A stretch of DNA of 64,000 nucleotides from Podospora comata (taxonomy: Eukaryota; Ascomycota; Sordariomycetes; Sordariales; Podosporaceae). The notes under the pieces were generated by a model. It worked only from the letters and a program-made list of their open reading frames with translations, searched no databases and was not told where the DNA came from. A program made the position numbers and the translations under genes. Shown here piece by piece: positions 9,376 through 22,005 of this stretch. How positions within the stretch are numbered: position 1 is the first letter of the stretch; each line of letters begins with the position of its first letter. The DNA lies in contig CP071494.1 of the NCBI GenBank assembly GCA_017354895.1, positions 496,001-560,000 on the forward strand, in the 5' to 3' direction.

Positions 9376-12199
9376 CGTGATAATGAGTCAAGGGAGATCG
9401 TGATGTTATCGATGATTATGCGCTGAAGACCGGAGTGTTAATGATTCTGTCTCACTATTCTGTTCTTGAATGCATGTGAATCTCATGCATCACTCATGAG
9501 AGCCCCACAACCGGTTCGATGGTCAAGTCTGGATGAGAGCCGGTCCCAGGAGTCGAACTGCGCGATACGCAGGAGTCTCGATGAAAGAATGGGTTCAACG
9601 GTTGACGGGTGCTCGGTAGATGAGGCTGTTACGATTGTTGAAGGGGAGACGCCGATAACATTCAGGTGGTGGCTGTAAGACTAAGGTTGCGTGTCTGGTG
9701 TCGTCACTGGTGAACCTTTCAAGCCCGGGCCACACAACGTCACATGCCACAAAACTGGGCCAAGATAAGCGCTACGTTTAGGTGCTGCAAAGTACAGCAG
9801 AAAGGACATTTGTACATAAATAATCAGCATCTTTGTTACATTTCACGGAACGCCATATCGCACCATTCGGCCAACTTGCGTGGAATAAGAGTGTACGACC
9901 AAAACATGCGATTTCCAAAACCACGCGCTGAAGCACGCCCGTTCGTACCGGAGCGCCGGGTTCGGTGGCTACATCCGGGGCCGTCACTCCGCTAAAAGGT
10001 ACGGAATTCGGCAGGCCATCTGCAGGGTCCCGCGAATCCTGTTTTTCCCCGCCGTGTCCGATGGCTTCTCCAAGAATGAGGAGCCTCACCATTGTTTGAT
10101 GTTACATCAAGAACGTTGACAGGAGATGAGGATGACATTTACTGATGATACTACGGCGTAGTATAACGCGCCTGGCACGCGTGGTTGGCGCGTGGCCGAA
10201 ATGTTCTCGAAAATCGAAATGAACTGGGAAATGCATCAATACTACTCCATACCACCGGTTGGTTCTGCATCCAAAAACAGTCAACAACCGAACGTTATTA
10301 TCTCCCCAGCCGGTTTCGATGAGACACGATCGGAAATTAGGGATATAACTCGCCCTTCTATCTGAAGAGCCAATGGCCATGACGGCTCGGGGCATTTCCG
10401 GGTCGATAGTCGAGATGCCCTTCAAGATGAAATCCATTGTCGCATAATAACGAGCCGGGATGAGGGGCCGGGTTGCTGAGGTCGATTCCTAAACCGTCTT
10501 AATGCCCTCTGTTAAGCAAACAACAAACAACAGCCAGGTAGTCGACAACAAGCAAGGTCGTGCTGGTTGCTGTGTTGTTGATAGGCACGATGCGCCGATG
10601 GACCCATTCAGGCACATGTACAGATAGATCTAGGTATGTAGGGACACCGCTTCTTCGCAACACGATACCTGGAAGAGGGGTTTGCAGCAACGTGGTGCAC
10701 AGGTGGCAGGCTGGGAAGCTCTCGATGCTGGAAGGTGAGTGGTGCCAAGCAAGGACCGCAGAAGCCGAGCGGAACCCGCTGGCAGCAGAGACTGTGCTCG
10801 TCATTCCCGTTTCGAAGACAGCCAGGCAGAGTTTGCTGGCTTGGTGGTTTTTTTGGCGGTCCCCTCCTCACCGTCGACGAGTCGACGCCACTAACAGCTA
10901 GCATCTGGAGTGTTGCCGTGCCTTGAATGGGACAATACTGGCATTGTGCTGCAAGGGCAGCCTTCCTCCTGCATGTTGCTCCCGTAGCGCCGTGCTAGAG
11001 GGCCGACAGTTTCGAGTTTGTTTTTGTTTCCTTTGCCCGATGCCTCTTTTGCATTGCTCTGCGACTCTGGAAATCTCCAAGATTCAGTCTCCTATTCATG
11101 TGCCCCACATGCCCCTGGACGCACGTACCATGCTGAGCCGGGCGGTTCGTTTGCAACTGACTAAGTTAGGAGGAGCTGTCGTGATTCATATCCAATCAAT
11201 CGAGTGACAGATATATGAGGAGCTGACATGCCCTGTGGTTGTTGTAATTCTATCATGTTTTGAGGCAGAGAGAGGCAGAGAGGCAGAAATATAAGGGTTT
11301 CTTACCGTAAACTTTATGTGGTGGGACGGGGGCCAACGTCGGTGCAGGTGACGGGAGATGTGTTTGCACGATCCAGCCAGCCTCAGAGCAACCGATCGAT
11401 GGCCCTGCTCGGAGTGATCGAGAGAAGGAGTAGGTGGTCATTGTCTTCGATGAATGAAGTGAAGCCGTCTCCACGTGTTCCGAGGGCTCTGCAAAAGGTT
11501 CCAGAACATGTCGTGCTTCCTTTGACGTTGATGATATCGAGGTGCACCCTGCATACCGTTCCCTCGCCTCTTGCACTCCACATGCCGTTCAGCTGTTGCC
11601 CAGTGAAAAAAGCGTGCTGCTTGTCACGACCGCTGAAAGTTGCAGGACACCCCAGTGGGGCCCACCAAGCCCACTGCCCGCTGCCACCTGCCACCAAAAT
11701 CAGCCTGCAAAACAACTGTCTCTCTCGCCAGTGGTGTGTCCCAGACCAGAGAGAGTGGAGGCCAAGAGACCAGCAGCGTCCCTGCACCGCACCACAACTT
11801 GACCCTCACCTCTTCTTCCATCGTTCACTTCACGACGTACGCTCCCAGTGCGCGAGAAGCCACCCCCATTGTATTCTCGACACGCTCGATCCCACACTCT
11901 GCGCGCCCCCGGAATGAGGTAGCCTTTCGATTGTTCTCAGCTCCCTGACCGGACTGAGCCTTGGACGACGACGCTCCTAACCACTGGCGTTGATCCTTTG
12001 GGGGTTCAAATTCAATCTACGCTGCCGAAGCGTGAATTGCAGCCATCGCCTACAGACTGAAGCCGGGACATTGGCCTCTCCCGAGCCCACCAGCCTCTGC
12101 CACATCATCGTCCTCTTCAAGCACGACCCCCATTGATTTAGAGACTATTGGCCGCTGCTGGGACGGAAAAAAACGAGTGGCGCGTTCTCGGCCGACCCT
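9376..12199. promoter_or_regulatory. Long divergent promoter/leader, peroxin / pom1
   Basis: 2.8 kb without a supportable gene. The right half is CT-rich and has many short upstream ATG frames, as expected for a long pom1 5' UTR. A small (AGAGGCAG)-type repeat lies at about 11263-11288. I see no TE or RNA gene. Confidence 0.45.
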
Positions 12200-15100
12200 A
12201 TGAATAGAGACCATCGCGCTCCGGCTGGGCCCAGACGGGAGAACCAGTCGCCCACCAGGTTGTGCTCCCCCTTTTGAACTGGCTGTGTCTTGAATTCGCT
12301 GCCTCGTTGGCGTCGAAATATTCACTGGCACCTGCAAAAACTTTTGCGGCACATGGGACCGTTGCCTCATGCAGCATTGTGCTAACCCTTGCTATTGTTT
12401 TGTTATTCTAGGAGACCGCTGAACCTGAACCCCCCCAGTCCCACCAAGATCGGCTCCATCAGACGGCCCACCGTCGACGCTCCAATGCTCAGTGCCTCCT
12501 CTTCCAACAACCACTCCCTCTTCTCTTTCGGGGCTGGGAATGGCGTGTCCAATAACGTGACCGACATCGCCAACGCATCCTTCGAGTTTCTGCCCTCGGT
12601 CAGCTTCGACGACCTCCAGAGCAGCCTCGAGTCTGCCTCGACCGACTTCAAACTCACGCAATTTCCTTCACCGACTGGGCAGGGAACAATTTTGGGCGAT
12701 CGAAGTGCGGGCAACAACCACAACATGGTCGAGCGCCCCGACATGACACGGCCAAGCGCCGCTGCCCATGCCTTGCCTCAGCAGCCTGCCATCACGCGTT
12801 CACGAACAGGCTCAATTCTACGAAGACCTAGCACGTCAAGCAGGCCGCCTCAACCTAGCACTGCTTCTACGCCATCTGGTAACCCAGGCGTGCCCAATGC
12901 TCCCACTGCTCCGGCTGCCATGCGTGCGCGCCGACAAAGTCATTATCCCCCAGTCTCCAACCCCAATCCCGCCAAGCCGCCACGGAAGTCAACTGGAGAT
13001 GTTCAGCTGGGAGAGGCTCAGGTCAAAGAGGTTCAGACCCGAAAGCGGAGACCTAGTGCGGTGTCTTTATCAGACAGGCCCGTCCTCGAGGCTTCGAGAG
13101 CGTCGGTGGATGTTGCACCTCGATCTACGGTAGTGGAGAGCATGCGGCACCTGACAAGCTCGAGGGCATCCAAGGCAAGGTCTGTGCAGCCATTGCCCAG
13201 ATCCAACCAGGATATGCTCACACCAGACACCACGCTCAAACCCGAACATACTCACATAGCTATGGCAATGCCTCGCTCCCCCAACAGAGTTGCCGCCAAG
13301 GGTTCTACTCCAAGCTCAGCGAAGCGGATATCTGTCATGCCAGGAACTCATCATGCCAGTCACGCCACTGGACTGGGTGCACGAACTATCAGCCCTACCG
13401 ATACAAGACGAATGAAACGCCTATCTACGATGCACCACGTTCAACAGGGCCCTGTTGCTGGCGCTTCCCCCGCGCTGCCCCATCCACCACCTATTTCGGC
13501 CGACGGTCGCGCCTCGTCTCGATCCCCTTCTATGCTGCCTCGAAAGATCTCGACCCCTTCGTCTTCACGAACCACGCCCGACCACACCAGAAAGTCATAC
13601 AGCTCAGGTCTGTCCGTCAACTCAAGCACCAGTCTCAACACGGTGCGGACGTCCACTGGCTCCATGCAGCAGCGAGCCATGCAAGGTGCAAATAGTTCGC
13701 GATTGCCTGCCCCCAAGGCGCTCAATCTTCACAATTCGGCGAGCTTTGACAGCAGCGAGGAAGTGCCACCGGTGCCCGCGATTCCAAAGGCGTACGAGTC
13801 TCCAAAGGAGGCGCATCTCGAAGCTGCTTCGTTTCTGGAGAAGAGGAGGTCCAACCTGGCCTATGATGCCAGCAGCATCCATAGCAATTCGACAGCGAGT
13901 ATATCGGGCGCGCAGACGAGTGATTCAGCACCTGCCAAGCTTCAACGTAAGCCAAGTAACAGGAAGACAGTATACACCTCGAAGCTGGATCTCGAGAAGA
14001 ATCCTGCGGCAGCTCAGTCGAAGAAGAGCTTGCAACCGCTGCGGTTGCCGCCCATCACCCTTGGTCCCCTCAGCACCCCAACCGCGGCCAAGATTGCTGC
14101 TCTTCAAACTCATGGTGACAGAAATCTTTCCCCGCCCCCATCAAGGCAGATCCCAAAAACGCCGACGACTCCCATGACGGCATCGAAGGGCACATTTTTT
14201 GGAAGAATACGGCCTGAAGACAGGGCCGATATACAGCATCTCAGGAGCAGCGCGTCGGTGCAGAGGCTCCATCGTGAAAGTCCTGCCACTACGGCAGAGC
14301 CACCGACCAGTTCTACTGAGTCCTTTGTCGGTGTGAAGAATGGAACCGCCAGATCAGGGCCGTCGCCTTTCTTGAGCCAGTCGGTGCCGAAAGGAGGGAA
14401 CTTCGAGACTACTTTGTTCAAAAGGTCAAAAACTGGCGGGGATTTCACCCAGCCTTTGGATGCAGCAGCAGACGTGCCAGTTCAACACAACAAGCCCTCG
14501 GGGCCCCGAGCGCAAAAGTCTGTCGCGACACGGCCTGCAGGTGGAAAATCCCCGCCACCGCGTCCCAGTCCGGAGGAGCCGCCCACTCCTTCTTCCATGA
14601 GCTCTCTCAGGCGCAAATTGAGTTTGTCCTGGAAGAGAAGCGCCTCCAAAGCCAGCGGAAGCCAAGGACATCACGGAGAGCAAAACGCCGTCAAGCATGA
14701 TTCAATGCCACCGCCGAGGATTCCTGTCTCGGCAACTCTGAACAACCTTCCCACCGGCAAGCCTCCAAGTCCCACTCCGTCCACGAAATCCAATGGCAAT
14801 GGGACATATCTGGAGTCACGAAGACGGAAGAGCTCGGCCTCCAGCTTGAATGCGGTGCTTTCCGGGGAACGAAATCGCGGTGATACCGGTACAGCAGCTA
14901 AGAAGGATTCGACCCTGGGAACAGTGAACGAGCGTGCCACGGCTCCCCACAACTCGTCTGTGGTGCAAAGGATACTGAAACCTAAGGGCTCTACGGCAAC
15001 TCTTCGACACCACGACGTTTGGAATTCGGAACTCGACAAGGACGATTTGATTGCAGAAGACGAGATGAGGAAGCTTGGTTCACGGCGTAAGGATACTGAG

Positions 15101-16747
15101 CTGGCAGCCAGAACTTTGGATGCTCTCCGCAAACGTGCCTCGGCCAAGGAGCGCGTCAGCCCTCAAGAAGCCATCAGAATTGCAGTTCTCAATATCTACG
15201 AACGGGGAGAGATTGTGGACTATAAGGACATCTACTTTTGCGGCACACAAAACGCGGCAAAGGTTGTGGGTGATGTTCAGTCGGAGAGTCCCAATTTCGG
15301 CTACGACGATGAGCGCGGTGACTACAGCATCGTACCCGGTGACCATCTTGCGTATCGCTATGAAATCATTGACGTGCTCGGAAAAGGAAGTTTCGGTCAG
15401 GTGGTACGGTGTATCGACCATAAGACTGGCGTTCTCGTGGCCGTCAAAATCATCCGCAACAAGAAAAGGTTCCATCAGCAAGCCCTGGTTGAGGTCAATA
15501 TTTTGCAGAAACTCCGCGAATGGGTGAGTGCCTTTCCTGGGGATACATGCCTGGCGCCCGAGCTCTAACATGACTTGCAGGATCCCAAAAACAAACACAG
15601 CATGGTCAACTTTACGCACAGCTTTTACTTCCGAGGACATCTTTGCATCTCCACCGAACTATTGGACATGAACCTCTACGAATTTATCAAATCGAACGCT
15701 TTCCGGGGTTTCTCACTGAAGCTGATCCGCAGATTTACCAAGCAGATGCTGAGCTCACTCAACCTACTAAAGCAGCACAAGGTTATCCACTGCGACTTGA
15801 AGCCCGAAAATATTCTCTTGCGCCACCCTCTTCACTCGGAGATCAAGGTTATTGATTTCGGTTCGAGTTGTTTTGAAACGGAAAAGGTGTACACGTACAT
15901 TCAGTCCCGGTTCTACCGTTCCCCCGAAGTTATCCTTGGTATGCAGTACGGTCTGCCCATCGACATGTGGTCTCTGGGTTGCATTCTCGCCGAGCTCTAT
16001 ACGGGTGTGCCAATTTTCCCTGGCGAGAATGAGCAGGAGCAGCTGGCCTGTATTATGGAAGTGTTTGGCCCACCGGAAAAGCATCTCATCGAGAAGTCGA
16101 CACGTAAGAAGTTGTTTTTCGACAGCATGGGCAAACCTCGCCTCACCGTCTCCTCAAAGGGCCGTCGCAGACGCCCATCCTCAAAAACACTACAACAAGT
16201 GCTCAAGTGCGACGATGAAGCATTTTTGGACTTTATCGCACGCTGCCTCCGTTGGGATCCCGACCGCCGCATGAAGCCTGAAGAGGCGATTCGCCACGAG
16301 TTCATCACTGGCCAGAAGACATCTGTCCCCATCAGAATGCGCGAAGGGTCCCCCAGCAAGCGTACCAATAGCATCTCGGCCCCCAGACCCCTTCCCGAGC
16401 CTCCAGCAGCCGTGAGGGCCGCTACTATGCGAGCGCGGGAGGCTTCCGGTCTCAACAACGGGTCGGTCGGTACGAAAACCGGAAGCATGCCAACAGCCAC
16501 GGCCCGTAGGACCTCCAACATGAGCACCGCATCTAGCATGAATGGCAGTATCTCCAGTGTGAAGCGTACGAGTAACGGAAGCACAACGACTTATACCAAT
16601 GGCAATGGCACCATCGGCCCCAGCAGTTTACCTAGAGCATCTCTGCGCAGCGTGAGTGGTGGGGTTGGGCCTGTGGGCCTGTCCAACAACTCCAAAACAG
16701 ACCTTGCCGCAGCAGGTGCAAACGCAGCCATGAGTCGCCGCGCATAG
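12200..16747 (+). CDS. pom1: Pom1-type DYRK protein kinase
   Basis: Three exons: 12200-12258, 12412-15523 and 15581-16747, giving 1445 residues. The second intron (57 nt, GTGAGT / TTGCAG) is clear. The first (153 nt, donor GTTGTG, branch GCTAAC, acceptor TTCTAG) is proposed because it joins 'RRENQSPT' to 'RRPLNLNPPSPTKIG' in frame; without it the protein would start at 12389 or later. Residues 1-900 are Ser/Pro/basic and disordered. The DYRK-homology box (NFGYDDERGDY) precedes the kinase domain, which begins near 1003: glycine loop GKGSFGQVV, Lys1032, HCDLKPEN with Asp1129, DFG Asp1149, and the DYRK activation loop Y1161-T-Y1163. All catalytic residues are present. Pom1 marks cell ends and restrains mitotic entry and septum placement. 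The C-terminal 150 residues are low complexity. Confidence 0.93.
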
Positions 16748-17241
16748 GAGGGACGGGCCTAGGAGGAGCGGACCGCACGAAGATCGAGGGTACAGCAGCG
16801 CTCTCGCAAGACTCAGTAACGATGTCAAATACGCAACCTTGGAAACAGGCCAAGCACTTTATTCCTTTCGTATGGCGGTATCGGTTATCAAAAATATGGG
16901 TAGACTACTGGTCTTGGAGACGACTTGGGGTAAGGCTGGGATGGTAACGACGGACGGGATTCAAAAGTTGTGGTGTTCAGACATGATGGTAGTTGCAAGT
17001 GTTTTTTGGCCTCTCTGGACAACTTTTCCCAGCGGCATGATTATGCGGGAGGGGCCGCAGAGAAAGTGATGATACCAAATGTTTATCCTTTTATTTATTC
17101 TGTCTCTCTTTTGTTCATTTTGCATGGCATTGCGCGCGCGGTTGTGGGTTGATGTTGCGCAGACTACTTACTACATTTTTTTTTTGGTTGGGTTGGGGAA
17201 GGGTTTGTGATGAATGAAATGGCGATTAGTTGATAAGGTGG

Positions 17242-17243
<2 letters not shown>

Positions 17244-17319
<76 letters not shown>

Positions 17320-17320
17320 G
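17244..17320. repeat. (GT)n microsatellite, about 38 units
   Basis: A pure GT run of 71 bases is followed by one C and three more GT units. It lies about 500 bases beyond the pom1 stop, in the convergent spacer. Length polymorphism between strains is expected. Confidence 0.97.
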
Positions 17321-18151
17321 TTTAGATGGATGATGGATAGGGAAGATGAGAGAGCTTAGAAAAGAGAGTGCATGGAAAGAAAAAGTCAGAGATACAAAAA
17401 CCTGTCTTGGGGTCACTAAAACCAACGAGTTCCGTTCCTTGATATTATCAGTGCTGAGATAGGGAGAGAATGGGGGTTTGAAGAGAGGTTACATTACATT
17501 ATGATACATATGGCATGGCGTGGATGGATGGCAAGGCGTTGTTAGGCTAGGCTAGGGTGGGTTATCGAAGTACAATATACATTGTCGATGGGGGGATTCG
17601 TGATCCGTTGCTTTGTGCGTGGTTGTGGGTAGTGTGGTGTAGACATACTTGCCCTTTTTATTTCAAGCATACGCAGTCTCGTCGTACCATGTTGGACAAC
17701 AACATTTTGGGGTACAGTATATGTCTTTTGCGAGGCAACACGCACGACGTCAAAGATGTCAACTGTTGGATTCCATCCTACTATTAATCACCCGACTCAC
17801 TGTCTTACAACGTTACAGAAAACACACTTGATCACGATGATGATGCTTCGACCACTTTACTTCTCCCCCTCGATCCCCATACCCACCCAGCCTGTTGGAA
17901 ACGTATCACCTTTTGAGGGCAACAAAATCACCCAGGGCGCAAAAGGCTTAATCAAGTAAGCAAGTAACGGCTGATTCGCAGGATTTTGAATCTGAAGAAG
18001 AGAAAGTCGCTAGCCCCTTGCTGCTTGCAGCAGACATAACCTCCTCGGGTTTATGGGCATTGGTGAAAGAGAAACCAAAAGTATGGATAGATATAAATAA
18101 GGTTATCTGTGACATGGAAGCAAAAACAAAACAAAAAACCAAAAAAAAAAA

Positions 18152-18219
18152 GCAAAGCTCACCGGCGAACCCGCAGGGTGACCAGTTACGAAAGCTGTTT
18201 CGGGGTCAAACGGCTTTGC
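18152..18219 (-). other. 68-nt cloverleaf-like palindrome with T-run
   Basis: On the minus strand the 68 bases begin with GCAAAGC and end with GCTTTGC, a perfect 7-bp terminal stem, directly followed by 11 T. Inside lie a GTTT/AAAC stem with a 7-base loop, a short CAG/CTG stem, and a TCACC/GGTGA stem enclosing a GCG-GGTT-CGC hairpin. The outline resembles a tRNA with a Pol III terminator, but there is no convincing A box, the third arm is too long and the anticodon stem is only 3 bp. I therefore do not call it a tRNA. It could be a small structured RNA or a chance palindrome. Confidence 0.35.
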
Positions 18220-19705
18220 TTCGGAGGGCACTCGAACTGGGGCCGTCCGAATCCCATGGGGGGGATATGAGTGGGCGCCAGCCAGCCAGCCCACTTGACC
18301 ATTTGGGCAGTCGGATAGTGGGCTGCTGTTGCAAGGTAGGTGTGGGAGGTGGTATATGTACTATGGGAAGGAGCGAGTGGGAAGGAGCGAGTGGGAAGAG
18401 CTAATGAGAAGATGCAATGGGAAAGAGCAAGCCGGAGTTAAGAATCGGGCAGGTGTGGGGAATGATGAGAGAGAAAGGGACGGCGGGATCACGAAAATCC
18501 AGGTCAACTGGGAAGATAAGCTCGCCCGTGCTAGTCGGAATGGAGGACTGGAATCCAGCGCCAGCTCTGGCTGGGGCCGGTGGACTGGACGACCCAGAAG
18601 AGCGGCAGAATGGGCAATGTAATGGGCGATGCTGGCGGTTAGGAGACTTAAGAGGCTGCCTTGCTGTCATTGTCATCCATTTGGTCAGTTCAGTTGATGA
18701 AATGTTGTCGCTCCCCTATCTTGGACCACATTCTTGTCCTTTGCTATGCCCAACATTTGGGCTGGCACTTCTTCGTCTCATTGTGTGTTCTTGGAACCAG
18801 ACATCCCCCTTGAGGTTGATAATGAGTTGGTTGATGGCACCGCCAAAGTGAAACCCAACAGCAGTGGAACTGAGAAGGCTGTGAACCAAAACCATGTGTT
18901 GCCCTTGATCATGCGCTATTGTTGAGTCAGCCCACAATATTTAGGAAGCTGATCTTGACCAAAATCCCGAGTCCCCTTTCATTGACTCCTCATCATTGTT
19001 GCTCTCGTCCTGGCTCGGCCTTCCTTTTTGTTATACATATGGGATCTCTTAAACAGGCTATGAACATCCGGTAAGGAAGTGGATGCGGCGGCTGTTGAGC
19101 CAGGGACGGCCAATGCCGACAAGAAAGCACAGCAGCTGAATAGAGGTTTTCGTCATGGCCATCAGTTTTGCGCCTTAGCCATGCCACAGAAGAAATACAG
19201 CATGTAGACCTTCAGCTCTTTTTGAGCGGGTTGCGGAGGATGTCATGGCCAATGCAGAGAGTGCCTGTCTCATGACTGAAGTATGGAATTGGGAAGGCCG
19301 CTTGGTCATGAGAGCGTTGTTGCGAGTTTGGAGCCGCTCTTCCACACGAGTGCTTCAGCTGATTGGGAGGGCCATGTAAAAGTATGTCTAGCAAGATGAG
19401 ATCGTCTTTGGAAGAATGTAAAAAGGTACATAACGGTATATCTGTGAAGAGCGTCGTGAGTAATCAACAAATCACCGAATCGTGAAAACATGGTACCGCG
19501 AACACCAGGGGAGGCGTCCACACCCCAAGTTGTTCAAATAACAATATATACAGTACAGTACAACCAGCAGAAAATTCCCAACCATGCGCCAGAAACATCA
19601 CCCCATGCCATGCCCACCCAGAAATAGTACATCCAGCAACAAAAGCTCCCCAACCCAACCCATCCTATCCATGTCCCATCCAACTCCAAACTCCCGAAAA
19701 AGTCT

Positions 19706-22005
19706 CTACCAATTCTTAAATAGTGAAGGCCCATACGGCACGTTGAAATCGCAATGGTACAAATCCACACTCCGCTGCACCGCCAACAGACACGCCTCAT
19801 CCCACTCGTACCCCGTCCTGAGCGAGTCCTGAAAGATCTTCTTCACCCTTGGGTGCAAGATCAGCTTCCCGATGAAGGGCATCACCCCTTCACCAGGCCA
19901 GTCGGGATACACCGACACCGAGTTCAGCGCCGGGAACTTGTCAAGCCAGTCCAAAAACGGCTGCCCGTTGAACCTTTGGCCGTACTGGAAGGCGAAGCCG
20001 GCGTAGTTGAAGAAGTAAAGCCCAAGGTGCTCTATCTTCTCCGACTCCATCCAAACAAACGCCTCCGCCGGCACAACGATGCTCTCGAGCCCCACGACTG
20101 GGCACCAGAGGTGGCGCTGGCGAACCGCCCACCTCTGCTCGACCGCGAGCTCGAGCACCCGCAAGCTTCCTTCGCGCGCGGCTGGCACCGCAAGCAAGCG
20201 CCCCAGAAGTCCCACATCGATCGCACAGCGCGACCGGAACAGCTCCACGTTCGGCAACTTTGGGAGCTTGCCTTCGTCAAACTCCAAACCCATCTCCTGG
20301 GAGTGGAGAGGGTGTCTCGCCTCAGCTCCGTCCATGACGGTGAATAGGTAATTGTGGGCAATTACCGGGTTCATCGTCATGATCTCGATCTTTTCCATGC
20401 TCTCCGTCATGGGGGGAAAGATGCGAGGCAGGAGAATGGTCCCCTGGGTGTGGGCTTCGATTCCCATTGCCGGACCGAATGAAGCGTGCTTGAGCTGTCG
20501 CCAGCCCTGGGGAGTGGGTTGACCGGGCGTCCACTCGAGCTGGAAGCCGTTCAAGCAGAACGCTTCCAGATTCGGCGTGGACGCCACGATCTCTGGCATT
20601 CGGAGCACGTGCTCCTCGGTGCTGGTGCCGGCCATGTCGATGTCGACCCATAGGCTCCGGAGCTTTGGCATCCTCACGGCCTCGATCGCCCGCTCAGGCT
20701 TGCTGCCAGTTTGGACGAGGTCTAGAACCTCAAGTGTGTCCTTTGACAAATCAAGAAGTTGGACCAACAATGAGACTGGGGCCTGGTAGCCGTCCAGTGA
20801 AAGTTGGGCCAATCCAAGCTTTTGACTAGGACTGGGAGCTGGGTCCAACTCCTGGATGGTGTCGCAGCGGTGCGGGGCCGCAGTTTTGATGATGAGGCAT
20901 TGAAGGTTGGGAAGGCCAAAGAGAAGCATGTAAAGACGCTTGGCAGAGAGCCCAAAGCCTGATACTTCGTCTATGGTCAAGCTCTTCACTCCCTGGTGCC
21001 CCCTCAACCATGTGGCAAAAACACGGTTGCCAGGATTGTGCGGCTGGGCAAGACGAACTTCTTCCCAGAGCAACGTATCGTGCTTAATGATACGGTTCCA
21101 TTTTTTGCTGACTCTGAGGGAGCGGATGACGTCGGAGGTGTCCAGGTGAGAGAAGATCTGACGGAGGAGTTCGAGTGGCAGTTTGGCTGCAGGGTCGCGA
21201 AGAGAGTCTTGGAGCTTCAGGCTGTGAGCCATGCGCATGAGAATCTGGTCGTATTCGTCATGGGCGTCATTGCGGTACTTTTCGGAGGTATTGTTCAGGC
21301 CGGCCTGAACAAGTTTCTTCATGAAAATATATAGGCGGGCGGTGGTGAGGCCAGCATCCTTCTCGAGGGTTGCGAGTGTTCTCGCAACCTTTGGATTGAC
21401 TCTCTTGGCTTTCTTTCCCTCTTTTTCGAGCTTAAGGATGAGCCGGATGGTCTTTGCGACGCGGCAATAGCCCTTTGACAGTTGTTAGTGATTTTTCCTG
21501 CAACTGGTCGACAAAAGAGACTTACAGCAGCAGAGATTGGGCGAAGGCGAATTATTCCGAGACCGGTCGTGATGGCAGAAACATAATGACCCTCAGTCTC
21601 CAAGGATTCGGTGAGGAGATCTATTGCCTCGAGATGTTTGGGTGATGAACAAGAAGGCCAAGCAAAACCGCAAGAACAAGGACTATTCGCAACATCGTAG
21701 ATTGCGTCGAGATCCTTACTCCGGACGCCATTGACGAATTGCTTCAGGTGGCAAGACTTGTCTTTGCCATGCCGGACTTGCTTTGTGTTGCCCTTGTTGC
21801 AGCTACAAAAATCAATGGCCTGTTGATTGTTAGAAGGGAGTCTTGAATGAGATACCGATCTTGTGCGAAGTGAACCTACCGTGAGGATATCACCGATGGC
21901 TTCCTTGATCTCTTTCTTGGAGATAGAGGCACGCGCCTTGTTCAAGAGGTTCTCGATAGTCTGTTCGGACTGAGTCGTGCCGGAGGAACCAGAAGTCTCG
22001 GCCAT
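19706..22005 (-). CDS. F-box protein with Cys-rich/TPR-like N-terminus
   Basis: Three exons: 22005-21880, 21819-21526 and 21472-19706; 728 residues. Intron 1 is 60 nt (GTAGGT / TCAACAG), in frame and stop-free. Intron 2 is 53 nt (GTAAGT / TCAAAG). Residues 1-190 resemble the TPR-like segment in a family of fungal F-box proteins, with a Cys-rich insert (CSCNKGN, CSCGFAWPSC) and a 'GYCRVAKTIRLILK' helix after the second junction. The F-box spans about 237-275 (LPLELLRQIFSHLDTSDVIR...VSKKWNRII). The rest has a leucine-rich-repeat rhythm and would bind substrate. F-box proteins link targets to Skp1-Cullin-F-box ubiquitin ligases; the target here is unknown. A longer start at 22071 is possible, but 22005 (MAETSGSSG) gives a typical N-terminus. 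Confidence 0.82.

Larger units (their letters stand above)
16748..19705. other. Intergenic: 3-kb tail-to-tail spacer
   Basis: This lies between pom1 and the first F-box gene. It holds a GT microsatellite (17244-17320), a 68-nt palindromic element (18152-18219) and a short imperfect duplication of GGAAGGAGCGAGT near 18365-18400. No open frame shows a recognisable protein. Confidence 0.5.

Noticed and set aside
11318-11917. 199-codon frame upstream of pom1
   Set aside because: It lies in the CT-rich leader of pom1, is Pro/Ser/His low complexity, and overlaps other random frames.
18103-18294. tRNA gene on the minus strand around the cloverleaf
   Set aside because: No acceptable A/B boxes, wrong arm lengths, and no standard anticodon loop; kept only as a structured palindrome.
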